DNA from: Lachnospiraceae bacterium AD3010
GTDB taxonomy: Bacteria > Bacillota > Clostridia > Lachnospirales > Lachnospiraceae
Assembly (NCBI GenBank): GCA_000622025.1
Contig: JHWU01000009.1
Span: 1-64,000, forward strand
Direction of reading: 5' to 3'
Length of the DNA stretch: 64,000 bases
The first letter of the stretch is position 1. Each line of letters starts with the position of its first letter. The notes beneath the pieces are model-generated. The model was not told the origin of the DNA. It did no database searches and worked only from the letters and a program-made list of their open reading frames with translations. Made by a program: the position numbers and the translations under genes. Below are positions 25,140-34,434 of the stretch, in pieces.

Positions 25140-26115
25140 ACATTGTCATTAAAAAGGTAAGACCCATTTCAATAACCGCTATCACAACCCCGATCACCAC
25201 CGGCACAGTCCAGACAGGCGGTCTTTTTACTATCGCGGTACTTCCGTCACCAGTAATTACCTTCAGATCTTTCGAGTGGAAGATCCTGTGAAGCCTGAAC
25301 TGTCCTCCCGGTTCATTTTTCGCAATGAGCTTCAGTACGAGAAAAGCAAGAGCGGTGAAAAGTATTGCAAGCACTGCATAGAATGCAAATGAAAACAGGA
25401 TCTCCGTCCGGGAATATGTGATATCGTTAAATGTGTCCGGGAAAAAATGATCCAGCAGATAAACTACCACCACACTTCCGAAATTGATCATAAAATGCCC
25501 AATTATCCCGGGCCAAAGGCTGTTTGTGGTCTCATCCAGGATCCCGAAGGCTATCCCGAGGACTATGGCATAGCTCATCTGATTGATATTTAAGTGCATA
25601 AGTCCGAAAAGCAGTGCCTGGAGAACTATGGCGGATAAAAGCCTCCCGGACTTTCTAAGGCCCGCATATATTATCCCCCTGAAGGCCAGCTCCTCAGCAA
25701 GAGGGCCTATAACCGCCATAACAAGCGCCACATAAAGCAAGGAGCTTTCCTGATCCATGTACTGTTCCGCGATATCCATTGCAGCGTTTTCGGAAAAAAG
25801 CAGGGAAAGCGCATTCACCGCAGAAACAAGGGGCTCTATACAGAACATAAATACGACAACAAGCACCCAGGTCAGGGGTTTAAGCTTCCTGAACCTGAAT
25901 ATCTCTTCAACCTCTGAGCCGCATACCGTAGCCACAATAAGTCCCGGAAGCAGCACAATGCTTTCACTTATAATGATATTCTGAAAAATGGGTATTTTAT
26001 CAGAGCCTCCCCGTAATGCCGCCAGGGACAGTATCAGAGAGACTCCGGTAAACAGAATTATTATCAGTGTAAATACTATGCCGGATCTTACCGGCGTCAT
26101 TCCCTTTATTTTCAC
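25138..26115 (-). CDS. CPBP-family intramembrane metalloprotease
   Basis: 325 residues, about eight membrane segments. The CPBP/CAAX (ABI) motifs are in order: EELAFRG (glutamate pair and arginine), FGLMHLN (His) and GHFMIN (His). This is the family of Rce1-like peptidases and bacteriocin self-immunity proteins; substrate unknown. It overlaps by 4 bases (ATGA) with the preceding small gene, so the two are translationally coupled. Confidence 0.87.
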   Translation of the reverse strand: MKIKGMTPVRSGIVFTLIIILFTGVSLILSLAALRGGSDKIPIFQNIIISESIVLLPGLIVATVCGSEVEEIFRFRKLKPLTWVLVVVFMFCIEPLVSAVNALSLLFSENAAMDIAEQYMDQESSLLYVALVMAVIGPLAEELAFRGIIYAGLRKSGRLLSAIVLQALLFGLMHLNINQMSYAIVLGIAFGILDETTNSLWPGIIGHFMINFGSVVVVYLLDHFFPDTFNDITYSRTEILFSFAFYAVLAILFTALAFLVLKLIAKNEPGGQFRLHRIFHSKDLKVITGDGSTAIVKRPPVWTVPVVIGVVIAVIEMGLTFLMTM

Positions 26116-26345
26116 TGGTTCATCATAAAGTTAACAAGCTTATCGATATCCTCGGGCTCATATGCAACTATTTCAAGCTCGGAAATGGTTCCGTCAGAAA
26201 AGATATTTGCCATGGAAACATACTGGGAAAGCTTGCTCTTAAGGTTCAGGCGGTCACCTTCACCGGTAACAAGCTCTACCTTGCCCTTGCAGCTGTCAAC
26301 CACCTTAAAAAACTTATCAATGTCTGTAATATTCTGTACCTTCAT
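26112..26345 (-). CDS. Conserved small protein of unknown function
   Basis: 77 residues, soluble, rich in charged residues: KVQNITDIDKFFKVVDSC, then ELVTGEGDRLNLKSKL and a C-terminal EPEDIDKLVNFMMNQ. I recognise the pattern as a recurrent short clostridial protein of about HPr size, but no function can be given. AGGAGAAAAG before the ATG. Its stop overlaps the CPBP protease start by 4 bases, so both are made from one transcript. Confidence 0.7.
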   Translation of the reverse strand: MKVQNITDIDKFFKVVDSCKGKVELVTGEGDRLNLKSKLSQYVSMANIFSDGTISELEIVAYEPEDIDKLVNFMMNQ

Positions 26346-26484
26346 GTTCTTTTCTCCTTTACTTTGATTCTCGCAGGCAGCAGTTCAATGCTCCTGCACT
26401 TGTTACGGCTGCTTATCATTCTTTCTGTTTCAGCCCTGCCTTCAAGTTTATCATTTTTTTAAACTCTTGCAAGCTCAAGTAATA

Positions 26485-27321
26485 TCAGGACAGCTCAATG
26501 GAGCTTTCGGTGATCCTTATCTTTCCCTCCTTCAGAAGATGCCCCACAGATCTCTTGAATGCAGCCTTGCTCATATGGAAGGTCTCCTTTATGAGCCCGG
26601 GATCCGCCTTGTCCGTAAAGGGTATCCTGCCGTTATTTGAGAGCAGATATCCATATATCGCATCCGCATCGGTATTTATCTGAAGATATGCCTTTTTCCT
26701 GATGGAAAGATCAAGCTTTCCGTCCGGGAGAACCCTTGTTACTCTCGCGGAAATACGCTCCCCGGCCTTTACCTCCCCGTTAAACTCCTTTGCCGGTATC
26801 AGACCCGAATACTTCTCATCCACCGCAACGAAGGCTCCGAAGCTTTTAGTTATCTCATAAACTATACCCTGAACCTCGTCATCCTCCTTATATGGAGAGT
26901 CCTTTGAAAGAAATTCATACACCTTCATTGTGGCTGCAAGCCGCCCGCTCTTATCCACGTACATAGTTACAAGCACATAGCTCCCCTCTTCTGCCCGATA
27001 AGTCTGTTCAGAGAAGGGAAGAAGAAGATCCCGTTCAAGACCCATGTCCAGAAAGGCTCCGATCCTTGTGATCTCTTTTATCCTAAGCCTTGAAACCTCT
27101 CCTACAGTGATAAGGGGATGCGTCGTGGTAGCGATGGGCCGGTCGGAAGAATCCTTATAGATAAATACCTCTATATCATCCCCGGGCTTTGCCCCCTTTG
27201 GGATCTGGCTCCCGGGAAGAAGCACTTCTTCCCCCGGCTTCCCGTCTCCGTCACTCAGGTAAGCCCCCTGCCGCACGATCCTTGCGATCTTAAGCTTTTT
27301 TATCCTGCCCGGTTCCATCAT
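26485..27321 (-). CDS. S1-domain RNA-binding protein, CvfB family
   Basis: 278 residues. Three S1-like beta-barrel repeats (about 10-65, 70-130 with ITRIGAFLDMGLERDLLLP, 140-205 with ITKSFGAFVAVDEKYSGLIP) are followed by a winged helix (about 220-278) that ends in FHMSKAAFKRSVGHLLKEGKI. This is the layout of CvfB of staphylococci, an RNA-binding regulator affecting virulence and hemolysis. Targets are unknown here. The ATG overlaps the stop of the kinase-like gene (ATGA). Confidence 0.88.
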   Translation of the reverse strand: MMEPGRIKKLKIARIVRQGAYLSDGDGKPGEEVLLPGSQIPKGAKPGDDIEVFIYKDSSDRPIATTTHPLITVGEVSRLRIKEITRIGAFLDMGLERDLLLPFSEQTYRAEEGSYVLVTMYVDKSGRLAATMKVYEFLSKDSPYKEDDEVQGIVYEITKSFGAFVAVDEKYSGLIPAKEFNGEVKAGERISARVTRVLPDGKLDLSIRKKAYLQINTDADAIYGYLLSNNGRIPFTDKADPGLIKETFHMSKAAFKRSVGHLLKEGKIRITESSIELS

Positions 27322-27923
27322 TTTCCCGAAAGAAAGGTGCGGGCAATATCCGAAAGGATATCCGCTGTTCCCTCTATCCCGAATTTTTCAGTGTCTATGA
27401 TAAAATCCTTGTGTTCCGGATCATCCTGCATATAACCCGTGTAATGAAGGTAGTATCTGTTCCGTGCCTTCTCTGCCTTCGGTATCACTTTAGCAGCCTC
27501 TTCCTCCGTCATATGAAGATAATCCATACAGTTTTTTATCCTGTACTCCATGGAAGCATGAAGATAAATATGCAGGGCATTTTTATGGCTGTTAAGTACA
27601 TAATCACCGCAGCGGCCGACTATTATACAGGATCTGCTCTCTGCCAGTCTCTGTATCACATGGGACTGGGCTGCAAAGATCTTGTCCTGCTTATTTTTGG
27701 GGCCGTTCCCCAAAGGATAGAGCTTTTCAAAAAACGAATCCCGGCCCTCATCCTTCAATTCCTCTTCTTCAAGGACCTCGGTTGCCGGGATCTTCAGCTC
27801 CTCTGCAGCTCTGTCCACCAGATCCCTGTTATAATACTCAATCCCAAGCTTCTCTGACAGTCTCTCCGCAACGGGCAGTCCCGCTGCTCCGAACTGTCTT
27901 GCTATTGTTATCGCATAGTTCAT
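27318..27923 (-). CDS. Cytidylate-kinase-like protein
   Basis: 201 residues of the cytidylate kinase-like family. N-terminus MNYAITIARQFGAAGLPVAE occupies the P-loop position; the usual GSGG-R is here GAAG-L, so nucleotide binding may be altered. It continues with LSEKLGIEYYNRDLV and a LID-like RKIxx region (IVGRCGDYVL, then RIKNCMDYLHMTEEEA). A start at 27983 is open, but GGGAG before 27923 and the family N-terminus decide. It is 1 base past the livF stop and 4-bp overlapped with cvfB, so it is at the end of the liv transcript. Confidence 0.8.
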   Translation of the reverse strand: MNYAITIARQFGAAGLPVAERLSEKLGIEYYNRDLVDRAAEELKIPATEVLEEEELKDEGRDSFFEKLYPLGNGPKNKQDKIFAAQSHVIQRLAESRSCIIVGRCGDYVLNSHKNALHIYLHASMEYRIKNCMDYLHMTEEEAAKVIPKAEKARNRYYLHYTGYMQDDPEHKDFIIDTEKFGIEGTADILSDIARTFLSGK

Positions 27924-27924
27924 C

Positions 27925-28632
27925 TTATTCTCCCAGATATGCCTTTCTGATGGAATCATTATTAAGAAGCTCCTCCGCTTCACCGGTAACCGTTATGGAT
28001 CCTGTTTCAAGGACATAGGCTCTGTCGGCGATGTTCAAAGCTTTTTTTGCATTCTGTTCAACAAGGAGTACGGTGGTCCCGTCCTCGTGTACCTGTCTGA
28101 TAATATCAAAGACCTCATTGACCATTATCGGAGAAAGCCCCATTGACGGCTCATCCAAAAGAAGGATATCCGGCTTTGACATAAGTGCCCTGCCCATAGC
28201 GAGCATCTGCTGCTCACCTCCCGACAGTGTCCCTGAAAGCTGCCCCCTGCGTTCCTTCAGTCTGGGAAAGCGGTTAAAGACCATATCCAGAGTATCGGCA
28301 TATTCCGTTCTGTCCTTCCTTGTATATGCTCCCATCCGGAGATTGTCCTCCACTGTCATATCCGCAAAGACTCTCCGCCCCTCGGGGACCTGGGCTATTC
28401 CCATAGCCACCCTCTGGTGTCCCGGAACCCGCCTTATATCCTTCCCTTCAAAAAGGATCTCTCCCTCCTTCGGGTCTATCAAACCTGATATGGTATGGAG
28501 GGTAGTGGTCTTTCCTGCACCATTCGCACCTATAAGCGCCACTATCTCTCCTCTGTCCACGCTGAAATTGATCTCCTTCAGCGCCTGTATCACTCCGTAA
28601 TATACACTTAGATTCTTTATGGTTAAGAGCAT
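27925..28632 (-). CDS. livF: Branched-chain amino acid ABC transporter ATPase LivF
   Basis: 235 residues. Walker A GANGAGKT, signature LSGGEQQMLAMGRAL, Walker B ILLLDEPSMGLSP and switch His replaced by the family's VEQNAKKAL segment. Energises the LivHM channel together with LivG. It follows livG without a gap. Confidence 0.94.
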   Translation of the reverse strand: MLLTIKNLSVYYGVIQALKEINFSVDRGEIVALIGANGAGKTTTLHTISGLIDPKEGEILFEGKDIRRVPGHQRVAMGIAQVPEGRRVFADMTVEDNLRMGAYTRKDRTEYADTLDMVFNRFPRLKERRGQLSGTLSGGEQQMLAMGRALMSKPDILLLDEPSMGLSPIMVNEVFDIIRQVHEDGTTVLLVEQNAKKALNIADRAYVLETGSITVTGEAEELLNNDSIRKAYLGE

Positions 28633-29397
28633 TTATTCGTCATCTCCAAGATAAGCCCTGATAACTTCAGGATCCGACAATACTTCCTTTGTATCTCCTT
28701 CTGCGAGGATCTTTCCGAAATTCAATACGGTAAGATGCTCACATATTCCTGAGACCAGCTTCATGTCATGTTCTATAAGAAGTATGGTTATCCCAAATCT
28801 GTCCCTTATGAGGCTTATGGTTTCCATAAGCTCCGCTGTCTCATTGGGATTCATTCCCGCTGCCGGTTCATCCAGAAGAAGTATCTTCGGCTCGGTTGCC
28901 ATAGCTCTGGCTATCTCAAGCTTCCTCTGCTGTCCGTAGGGCAGATTGGATGATAAAATACCGGACACGGTATCAAGGGAAAACACCTTCAGGATCTCCG
29001 TTGCCTTCTTTTCCATCTCCCTTTCAACAGAGGCATATCTGCCGCAGTGAAACATGGCTTCAAATGTGGAATAGCCAAAGCCCCTGTGAAGCGCGGTCTT
29101 TACATTATCAATAACAGACAGCTTCTGAAACAGCCGTATATTCTGAAAGGTTCTCGCTATCCCGTCCTTATTGATCTCCTCGGTAGAGTGCCCCGTAATA
29201 TCCCTTCCGTCCAGAATGATACTGCCCTGAGTAGGCTTATATACTCCGGTCAGAAGATTAAAGACCGTGGTCTTTCCGGCGCCGTTAGGTCCGATGAGAC
29301 CATAAAGCTGCCCCTTTTCAATAGAGAGACTGAATTCTTCCACCGCATGGAGGCCGCCAAAGGTGATGCTCAGGTTTTTTACGTCAAGCAGCGCCAT
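28633..29397 (-). CDS. livG: Branched-chain amino acid ABC transporter ATPase LivG
   Basis: 254 residues. Walker A GPNGAGKT, the Liv-type signature NLPYGQQRKLEIARA, Walker B ILLLDEPAAGMNP, and IEHDMKL. The insert after Walker A (FQNIRLFQKLSVIDNV) is typical of LivG. It overlaps the end of livM by 14 bases. Confidence 0.94.
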   Translation of the reverse strand: MALLDVKNLSITFGGLHAVEEFSLSIEKGQLYGLIGPNGAGKTTVFNLLTGVYKPTQGSIILDGRDITGHSTEEINKDGIARTFQNIRLFQKLSVIDNVKTALHRGFGYSTFEAMFHCGRYASVEREMEKKATEILKVFSLDTVSGILSSNLPYGQQRKLEIARAMATEPKILLLDEPAAGMNPNETAELMETISLIRDRFGITILLIEHDMKLVSGICEHLTVLNFGKILAEGDTKEVLSDPEVIRAYLGDDE

Positions 29398-30451
29398 TCT
29401 TTATCCCCCTTCTTATTTTGTCAAAGAATTCCGTTCTCTTTTCTATTACCCCCGGAGCCCAGTTTATGATCATTACCGCGATAAGAACGATGGAATAGAT
29501 CAGCATCCTGTACTTATTAAGTCCCCTCAGGAGCTCCGGCAGAAGGTAGAGCACAGTGGCCGCAATTACAGAACCCCGTATACTGCCTATCCCTCCAAGG
29601 ACGACATACACCAGTATCATTATGGATACGTTATAGCCAAAATACTGGCTGGTAGACTGAAGAGTCGCTATATTATGGGAAAATACCACGCCGGCCATAC
29701 CTGCTATGGCTGCCGAGATGGTGAAAGCCAGCATCTTGTATCCTGTAACAGGTATCCCTATGGATTCAGCCGCTATCCTGTTATCTCTTATTGACATTAC
29801 TGCCCTTCCGTCCTTTGAGTCAATAAAGTTCTGTACGATCACCAGTGCGAAGAGTAAAAGGACCACAGCTATGGTGAAATTCGCATCATGGGGAGTTCCC
29901 GTAACTCCCATGGCTCCGTTTATCAGAACCGTCCCCTCAGGCTCCATATTGAGCGCCATAAGGCTCTCAAATGAGAAGTGCACTCCTCCGGAGTCCACCC
30001 CGAGGTAAAGAGCATTGATTATATTCTTAATTATCTCGCCGAAGGCAAGGGTCACTATGGCCAGGTAATCGCCGTTCAGCCTGAGAACAGGTATTCCCAC
30101 AAGGAAACCGACAAGAGCCGAAAGCAGTACTCCCACAATGAGAGCCAGAAGGAATCTCAATCCGTCCGGAAGCTTTCCCACTGTCAAAAGTGAGAAAAGA
30201 GCGCTGGAAAAGGCTCCGATACACATAAATCCAGCATGTCCCAGAGACAGCTCCCCCAGGATCCCGACACAGAGATTAAGTCCCACGGCCACAATGGCAT
30301 AATAGGTCATGGGCACCAGAAGCCCTTCCAGATGACTGGACATAAGGCCGGTATGAAGGAAGATCTCCAATACGGCCCAGGCAATAATGACCATTCCGTA
30401 GGTTACAAAACGCTGCGATGAAGTTTTGGAAAAACTGATCTTCTTTTTCAT
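29384..30451 (-). CDS. livM: Branched-chain amino acid ABC permease LivM
   Basis: 355 residues, eight to ten membrane helices, with the family motif (ALVGFLVGIPVLRLNGDYLAIVTLAFGEI) that follows the coupling helix. Forms the inner-membrane channel with LivH. The gene lies 12 bases after livH. Confidence 0.94.
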   Translation of the reverse strand: MKKKISFSKTSSQRFVTYGMVIIAWAVLEIFLHTGLMSSHLEGLLVPMTYYAIVAVGLNLCVGILGELSLGHAGFMCIGAFSSALFSLLTVGKLPDGLRFLLALIVGVLLSALVGFLVGIPVLRLNGDYLAIVTLAFGEIIKNIINALYLGVDSGGVHFSFESLMALNMEPEGTVLINGAMGVTGTPHDANFTIAVVLLLFALVIVQNFIDSKDGRAVMSIRDNRIAAESIGIPVTGYKMLAFTISAAIAGMAGVVFSHNIATLQSTSQYFGYNVSIMILVYVVLGGIGSIRGSVIAATVLYLLPELLRGLNKYRMLIYSIVLIAVMIINWAPGVIEKRTEFFDKIRRGIKNGAA

Positions 30452-30463
30452 TCTTTCCTCCCT

Positions 30464-31348
30464 TCAGACCTTTTCCTGTATCTTCTTACCCAAGATACCG
30501 GTGGGCTTAACTATTAGCACCACTACAAGGATACCGAATACTATGGCATCCGCAAGCTGGGAGGATATGTAGGTACGGCTGAGGATCTCGATTATTCCGA
30601 GAGCCAGACCTCCTATCATTGCACCGGGAATGGAGCCTATACCTCCAAGCACCGCTGCAACAAAGGCTTTTATTCCAGGCATCGCTCCGGTATACGGAGT
30701 AAGCGAGGGATAGGCCGATGCTAGAAGAGCTCCCGCCACTGCCGCAAGCGCCGAGCCTATGGCAAAGGTCAGTGTTATGGTCTTATTTACATCTATTCCC
30801 ATAAGCATTGCCGCTCCCCTGTCCTGAGAAACGGCCAGCATTGCCTGACCCTCTTTTGTCTTATGCACAAAGAGCTGAAGCACAAGCAAAATGAGAAGGC
30901 TCACCACAATGGTCACTATGGTTATCCCCTGTATCTGAAGCTCTCCGTTGAATAAGGAAAGTCCCGACCAGGAAATAACGGAAGAAAAAGACTTTGTATC
31001 CGCCCCGAATATGAGCAGCGCGAGATTCTCCAGAAAATAACTGACACCTATGGCAGTTATAAGCACTGCCAGAGGAGATGCCGCATTTCTTAAAGGTCTG
31101 TATGCCACCCTCTCCGTCGTGATCCCGAGAACCGTACACAATACTACGGCTATCAGTATGGAGATGAAGGGAGGCAGTCCCAGATTGGATGAAAACAGAA
31201 AAATAATATAACAGCCCACCATTATGAAATCTCCGTGGGCAAAATTAAGCATCTTGGCTATACCATAAACCATGGTATAGCCAAGTGCTATGATCGCATA
31301 TATACTTCCGAGACTAAGCCCGTTTACAAAAGTAGTAAGAAAACTCAT
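30464..31348 (-). CDS. livH: Branched-chain amino acid ABC permease LivH
   Basis: 294 residues. MSFLTTFVNGLSLGSIYAI at the N-terminus, the ERVAYRPLRNAASPLAVLI loop and VAAVLGGIGSIPGAMIGG are LivH hallmarks. It begins 9 bases after the binding-protein gene. Confidence 0.94.
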   Translation of the reverse strand: MSFLTTFVNGLSLGSIYAIIALGYTMVYGIAKMLNFAHGDFIMVGCYIIFLFSSNLGLPPFISILIAVVLCTVLGITTERVAYRPLRNAASPLAVLITAIGVSYFLENLALLIFGADTKSFSSVISWSGLSLFNGELQIQGITIVTIVVSLLILLVLQLFVHKTKEGQAMLAVSQDRGAAMLMGIDVNKTITLTFAIGSALAAVAGALLASAYPSLTPYTGAMPGIKAFVAAVLGGIGSIPGAMIGGLALGIIEILSRTYISSQLADAIVFGILVVVLIVKPTGILGKKIQEKV

Positions 31349-31357
31349 ACTGTCTTA

Positions 31358-32515
31358 TCACTGTGCTGAAACATAAGCTCCGTTCTGGATAACAACAGCC
31401 TTAGGCTCCTTTGTGGGCTCTCCGCTCTTGTCCCAGGTCATTCCGGTACTTGTAAGTCCGTCGAGGCTTATCTCAGTAATACCCTTCTTAAGTGCTTCAC
31501 ATATTTCGGATACGCTCATCCCTGCCTTAACGCCGCCCTTTTCGGCTGCTGCCTTTATGGCATAAACAGCGTCATAGGAATCTGCGCCGAACTGGTTCGG
31601 TGTGATCTCATACTTTTCCTCAAAAGAAGAAACAAACTTCTTTGTCATATCATCCGACGCATCTGCAGCGAAGGGAGTAAGAAGCATTGCTCCCTCTGCA
31701 AGGCTTGCATCAAAATTCTCCACCCCGAGTATACCGTCAAGACCGTCACACCCGAAGAATATGGGCTTATACCCCATTTTATCAGCCTGCTGAAGGATAA
31801 GGGAAGCCTCGGTATAGTATATAGGAAGGAACACAAGCTCTGCTCCCGCATCCTTTGCCTTCTGGATCTGTACCGAGAAATCCGTCTTGCTGTCAGCGGT
31901 AAATGCCTCAGCGGAAACTATCTCAAATCCCTGATTTGCTGCTTCCGTAGCAAAGTTCTGGTAAATTCCTGATGAGTAAACATCGGAGCTGTCATAGATC
32001 ACGCCCACCTTGGAGGCAATGCCCTTAGTTCCTATGTACTGTGCAGATGCCGTTCCCTGTGCAGGATCCGAGAAGCATACACGGAAGACATTGTCATACT
32101 TTACACACTCTGTAGCTGATCCCGAGGGAGTAAGCTGGAACATATTGTCGTTCTTTGTCTCCTCCGAAACCGCAATCGAGCAGGCACTGGTAACGGATCC
32201 AATAAGCACATCCATTCCCCAGTCCTTCAGGGTATTGTAAGCATTGACGCTTTTCTGGGCATCAAGCTCATCATCCTCTGATTTTATCTCAACCTTCATG
32301 CCGTTGATACCGCCGGCAGCATTGATCTCCTCAACAGCGATCTCTGCCGCATACTGAACTGCGGTACCGTAAGCCGCAGCACCCCCTGTAAGAGGTCCTA
32401 TGACTCCGATCTTGAATGTATCGTCTCCCGAAGCCTTGGAAGAGGCTCCGCCGCAGCCGGCAAGCATTGACGCTGCCATAACAACCGTAAGTAACACACT
32501 CAGTAACTTTTTCAT
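31358..32515 (-). CDS. livK: Branched-chain amino acid binding lipoprotein
   Basis: 385 residues. Signal peptide with lipobox LAGC (Cys21) anchors it outside the membrane as the ligand receptor of the Liv system. The periplasmic-binding fold starts FKIGVIGPLTGGAAAYG and contains the ligand region LTPSGSAT. Start chosen at 32515, where AGGAGG stands 8 bases before; a longer frame to 32560 has no such site. First gene of livK-H-M-G-F, expressed from the promoter at 32654-32682 through a structured leader of about 130 bases. Actual ligand (Leu/Ile/Val or another amide-type solute) is inferred from the family. Confidence 0.93.
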   Translation of the reverse strand: MKKLLSVLLTVVMAASMLAGCGGASSKASGDDTFKIGVIGPLTGGAAAYGTAVQYAAEIAVEEINAAGGINGMKVEIKSEDDELDAQKSVNAYNTLKDWGMDVLIGSVTSACSIAVSEETKNDNMFQLTPSGSATECVKYDNVFRVCFSDPAQGTASAQYIGTKGIASKVGVIYDSSDVYSSGIYQNFATEAANQGFEIVSAEAFTADSKTDFSVQIQKAKDAGAELVFLPIYYTEASLILQQADKMGYKPIFFGCDGLDGILGVENFDASLAEGAMLLTPFAADASDDMTKKFVSSFEEKYEITPNQFGADSYDAVYAIKAAAEKGGVKAGMSVSEICEALKKGITEISLDGLTSTGMTWDKSGEPTKEPKAVVIQNGAYVSAQ

Positions 32516-32564
32516 ATCCACTCCTCCTTTTTCCGATCCTTCGGACTCCGACCACCGCACAGCA

Positions 32565-32630
32565 CTAAAGATCCGGTGCTGAGGTCCTTACGATATAAGA
32601 AAATAGGGCGATCATACTGAATCGCCCCAT
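32565..32630 (-). promoter_or_regulatory. Possible leader peptide and attenuator of the liv operon
   Basis: A 21-codon frame starts with ATG at 32630. Its centre reads MIALFSYIVR, with Ile, Leu, Ile and Val codons, and it ends at 32565. A 7-bp hairpin GGGCGAT/ATCGCCC (32606-32612 with 32621-32627) overlaps its first codons and is followed by TATTTTCTT. Downstream, CAGCAC/GTGCTG can form a second hairpin. The upstream GGACGGA is a poor Shine-Dalgarno match. The codon content fits branched-chain control but is not dense enough to prove it. Confidence 0.35.
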
Positions 32631-32653
32631 TGTGATCCGTCCAAATCAGAGAG

Positions 32654-32682
32654 ATTATAGCAACTCTGCCCGTTTTTGTAAA
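32654..32682 (-). promoter_or_regulatory. Sigma-A promoter of the liv operon
   Basis: Minus strand TTTACA (32677-32682), 17-bp spacer, TATAAT (32654-32659): near consensus. The expected start is about 32647. Confidence 0.8.
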
Positions 32683-32692
32683 GCGCTGGCGT

Positions 32693-33775
32693 TCATCTTC
32701 CGCGATCCCCGGCGATATACCCCATACCCACATTGAAATGTTCGCCGTTAACCATACATTTCAGCCACTCGTGCAGGCTTATTCCATCAACCAGGCTTGT
32801 GCCAAAGAGCGGGTTTCTGATGGATGTATGCACCGGCAGGTCATTAAGAAAAAAGCAGAAGGATCCTGTGATATCTGAAAGATCGTAGACCATGGACTTC
32901 AGGGCATCCCTGAAATCCAGGCGTATCCCCGCATCGCTCACATAATCATTCCCCTTAAGGGCATTCCAGTATGCGGAAAGCACCTCATCCCTGCAGGAAC
33001 AGGTATACAGATATCTTATCCTGTCCCCGTACTCCCTGTACAATGCCCCGTACCAGTCGGTAACCGGATTGTCACTCACAACCCTTTCATATATCTCAGG
33101 CTTTGTATTCCATCTCTTCCTCATGATCTTCTTCCACTTATTCCAGGGCAGAAGAGAGCTGTCGGAGCAGACGGTCACGGCCTGCCTTTCCGGATCATAA
33201 TGTTTAAGTATTTCCCCTGCCAGTGCTGCAGCTCCAAAGCCCCCCGCCGAATCTCCGGCGATAAGAAGCTTTACCGGCTCCGGGAAATGCCTCTTTATCT
33301 CCTCGAGAGCGATGGAAAAATTCCTGTACCCTCTGAAATGCATTACCTTTCCCGGATCCCTTCTGTCATAATAATAATCGCAGTCTCCGAGATGAAAGTC
33401 TCCCGTTGAATAGGTTATCACCGCCATATTCCAGTCGGAAAAGTAATTCAGGGCATTACGGTTCTCTGTGATACCCTGGTTTATATTCATAAATTCGGTA
33501 ACAGGACGAAGATTCGCCCAGTAATATCCCGGATCCCCTTTGAGTACCCCTGCCGCCTCGGTGGGATGAGATGCGGTAAAGGCATCCCAGGCGACACCTC
33601 CTCCCGCGAAAAAGATCAGGAGATTCCTCTCATGCCCCTTGGAAAGATAAAAGTGCCAGGGACCACCGTCCCCGGTAATCCCTTCCTCCTTCGGGACCCT
33701 GTACCAGGTGTTGAAACGTGGACGGGTCCTTAGCTCCGGAGCCACGGGAAATTTCGGTCTGACAGAAGTGATCAA
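32693..33775 (-). CDS. Alpha/beta hydrolase, pectin acetylesterase-like
   Basis: 360 residues of the alpha/beta-hydrolase fold related to pectin acetylesterase/notum-type enzymes. The oxyanion region is FAGGGVAWD (56-64) and the nucleophile elbow GDSAGG (Ser176); DEVLS and the late GEHFNVG supply acid and histidine candidates. No signal peptide is seen, so it should act in the cytosol, unlike secreted pectin acetylesterases. The ATG overlaps the DUF6320 gene stop by 4 bases. As the third gene of a coupled trio, it may remove or transfer the acyl group handled by the acyltransferase; this is inference. Confidence 0.78.
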   Translation of the reverse strand: MITSVRPKFPVAPELRTRPRFNTWYRVPKEEGITGDGGPWHFYLSKGHERNLLIFFAGGGVAWDAFTASHPTEAAGVLKGDPGYYWANLRPVTEFMNINQGITENRNALNYFSDWNMAVITYSTGDFHLGDCDYYYDRRDPGKVMHFRGYRNFSIALEEIKRHFPEPVKLLIAGDSAGGFGAAALAGEILKHYDPERQAVTVCSDSSLLPWNKWKKIMRKRWNTKPEIYERVVSDNPVTDWYGALYREYGDRIRYLYTCSCRDEVLSAYWNALKGNDYVSDAGIRLDFRDALKSMVYDLSDITGSFCFFLNDLPVHTSIRNPLFGTSLVDGISLHEWLKCMVNGEHFNVGMGYIAGDRGR

Positions 33776-34434
33776 AGGTTCAGCCTCCTTGCAATGGCAC
33801 TCATCAGATCCCCGAAATTAAATATCACAACACCCGCATCCAGAAGAAGGTAAAGTGTTACGATAATCATTGCGGGATAGGGAAACCAGTTCATTTCAAG
33901 CTTTATAAAGATCAGCTGGATGAGTGCGGCGGCGGAATCCAGGACCAGGTATGAAATAAATTCATCAGCGTGAAATCTGGCCGCCTTCGAAATGATAAGC
34001 GTCACGATCATCATCACCAAAAGCATGCTGGGTATGACCCAGGTGACGGACCATCTGTGCCAGCCGGTAAGCAGATCGGTGACCAGCACCGCGATCATAA
34101 CTATAAGAGCCTCAATGGTAATGGTTTTCAGGATATTGTACCTGAAGTAATTTATGACAAAAACATCACCCCAGATAAAGAAAGCCACTATCTGGCATAT
34201 CCTTATAACTGCCTCCGTTTCGGGCAGCATGAATCCGATCATTCCCGTGATTATACAGAAAGCCGCCAGGATAAAGGTGAGTATCTTTATCACTGTCACA
34301 CTTGAGATCTTCCTCTCCGGAAAAACGGGGAAGCTCCCTTCGTCACTTTCCTTGTATTCCAGCTTCTTCTGGCATAGGGGGCAGGCTTTTTTCTGCCCGT
34401 GTATATTAACCCTGCACTTCGGGCAGTACTGCAT
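33772..34434 (-). CDS. DUF6320-type membrane protein with zinc ribbon
   Basis: 220 residues. The N-terminal zinc ribbon has C4, C7, C18, C21 (CPKC and CPLC), followed by six predicted membrane segments (about 55-205). Start set at 34434 because AGGAG lies 9 bases before; the frame is open to 34461. It overlaps the acyltransferase gene by 29 bases and the hydrolase gene by 4 bases. Known only as a domain of unknown function. Its fixed place between an acyltransferase and a hydrolase points to a membrane-level lipid or acyl-group process. Confidence 0.75.
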   Translation of the reverse strand: MQYCPKCRVNIHGQKKACPLCQKKLEYKESDEGSFPVFPERKISSVTVIKILTFILAAFCIITGMIGFMLPETEAVIRICQIVAFFIWGDVFVINYFRYNILKTITIEALIVMIAVLVTDLLTGWHRWSVTWVIPSMLLVMMIVTLIISKAARFHADEFISYLVLDSAAALIQLIFIKLEMNWFPYPAMIIVTLYLLLDAGVVIFNFGDLMSAIARRLNL

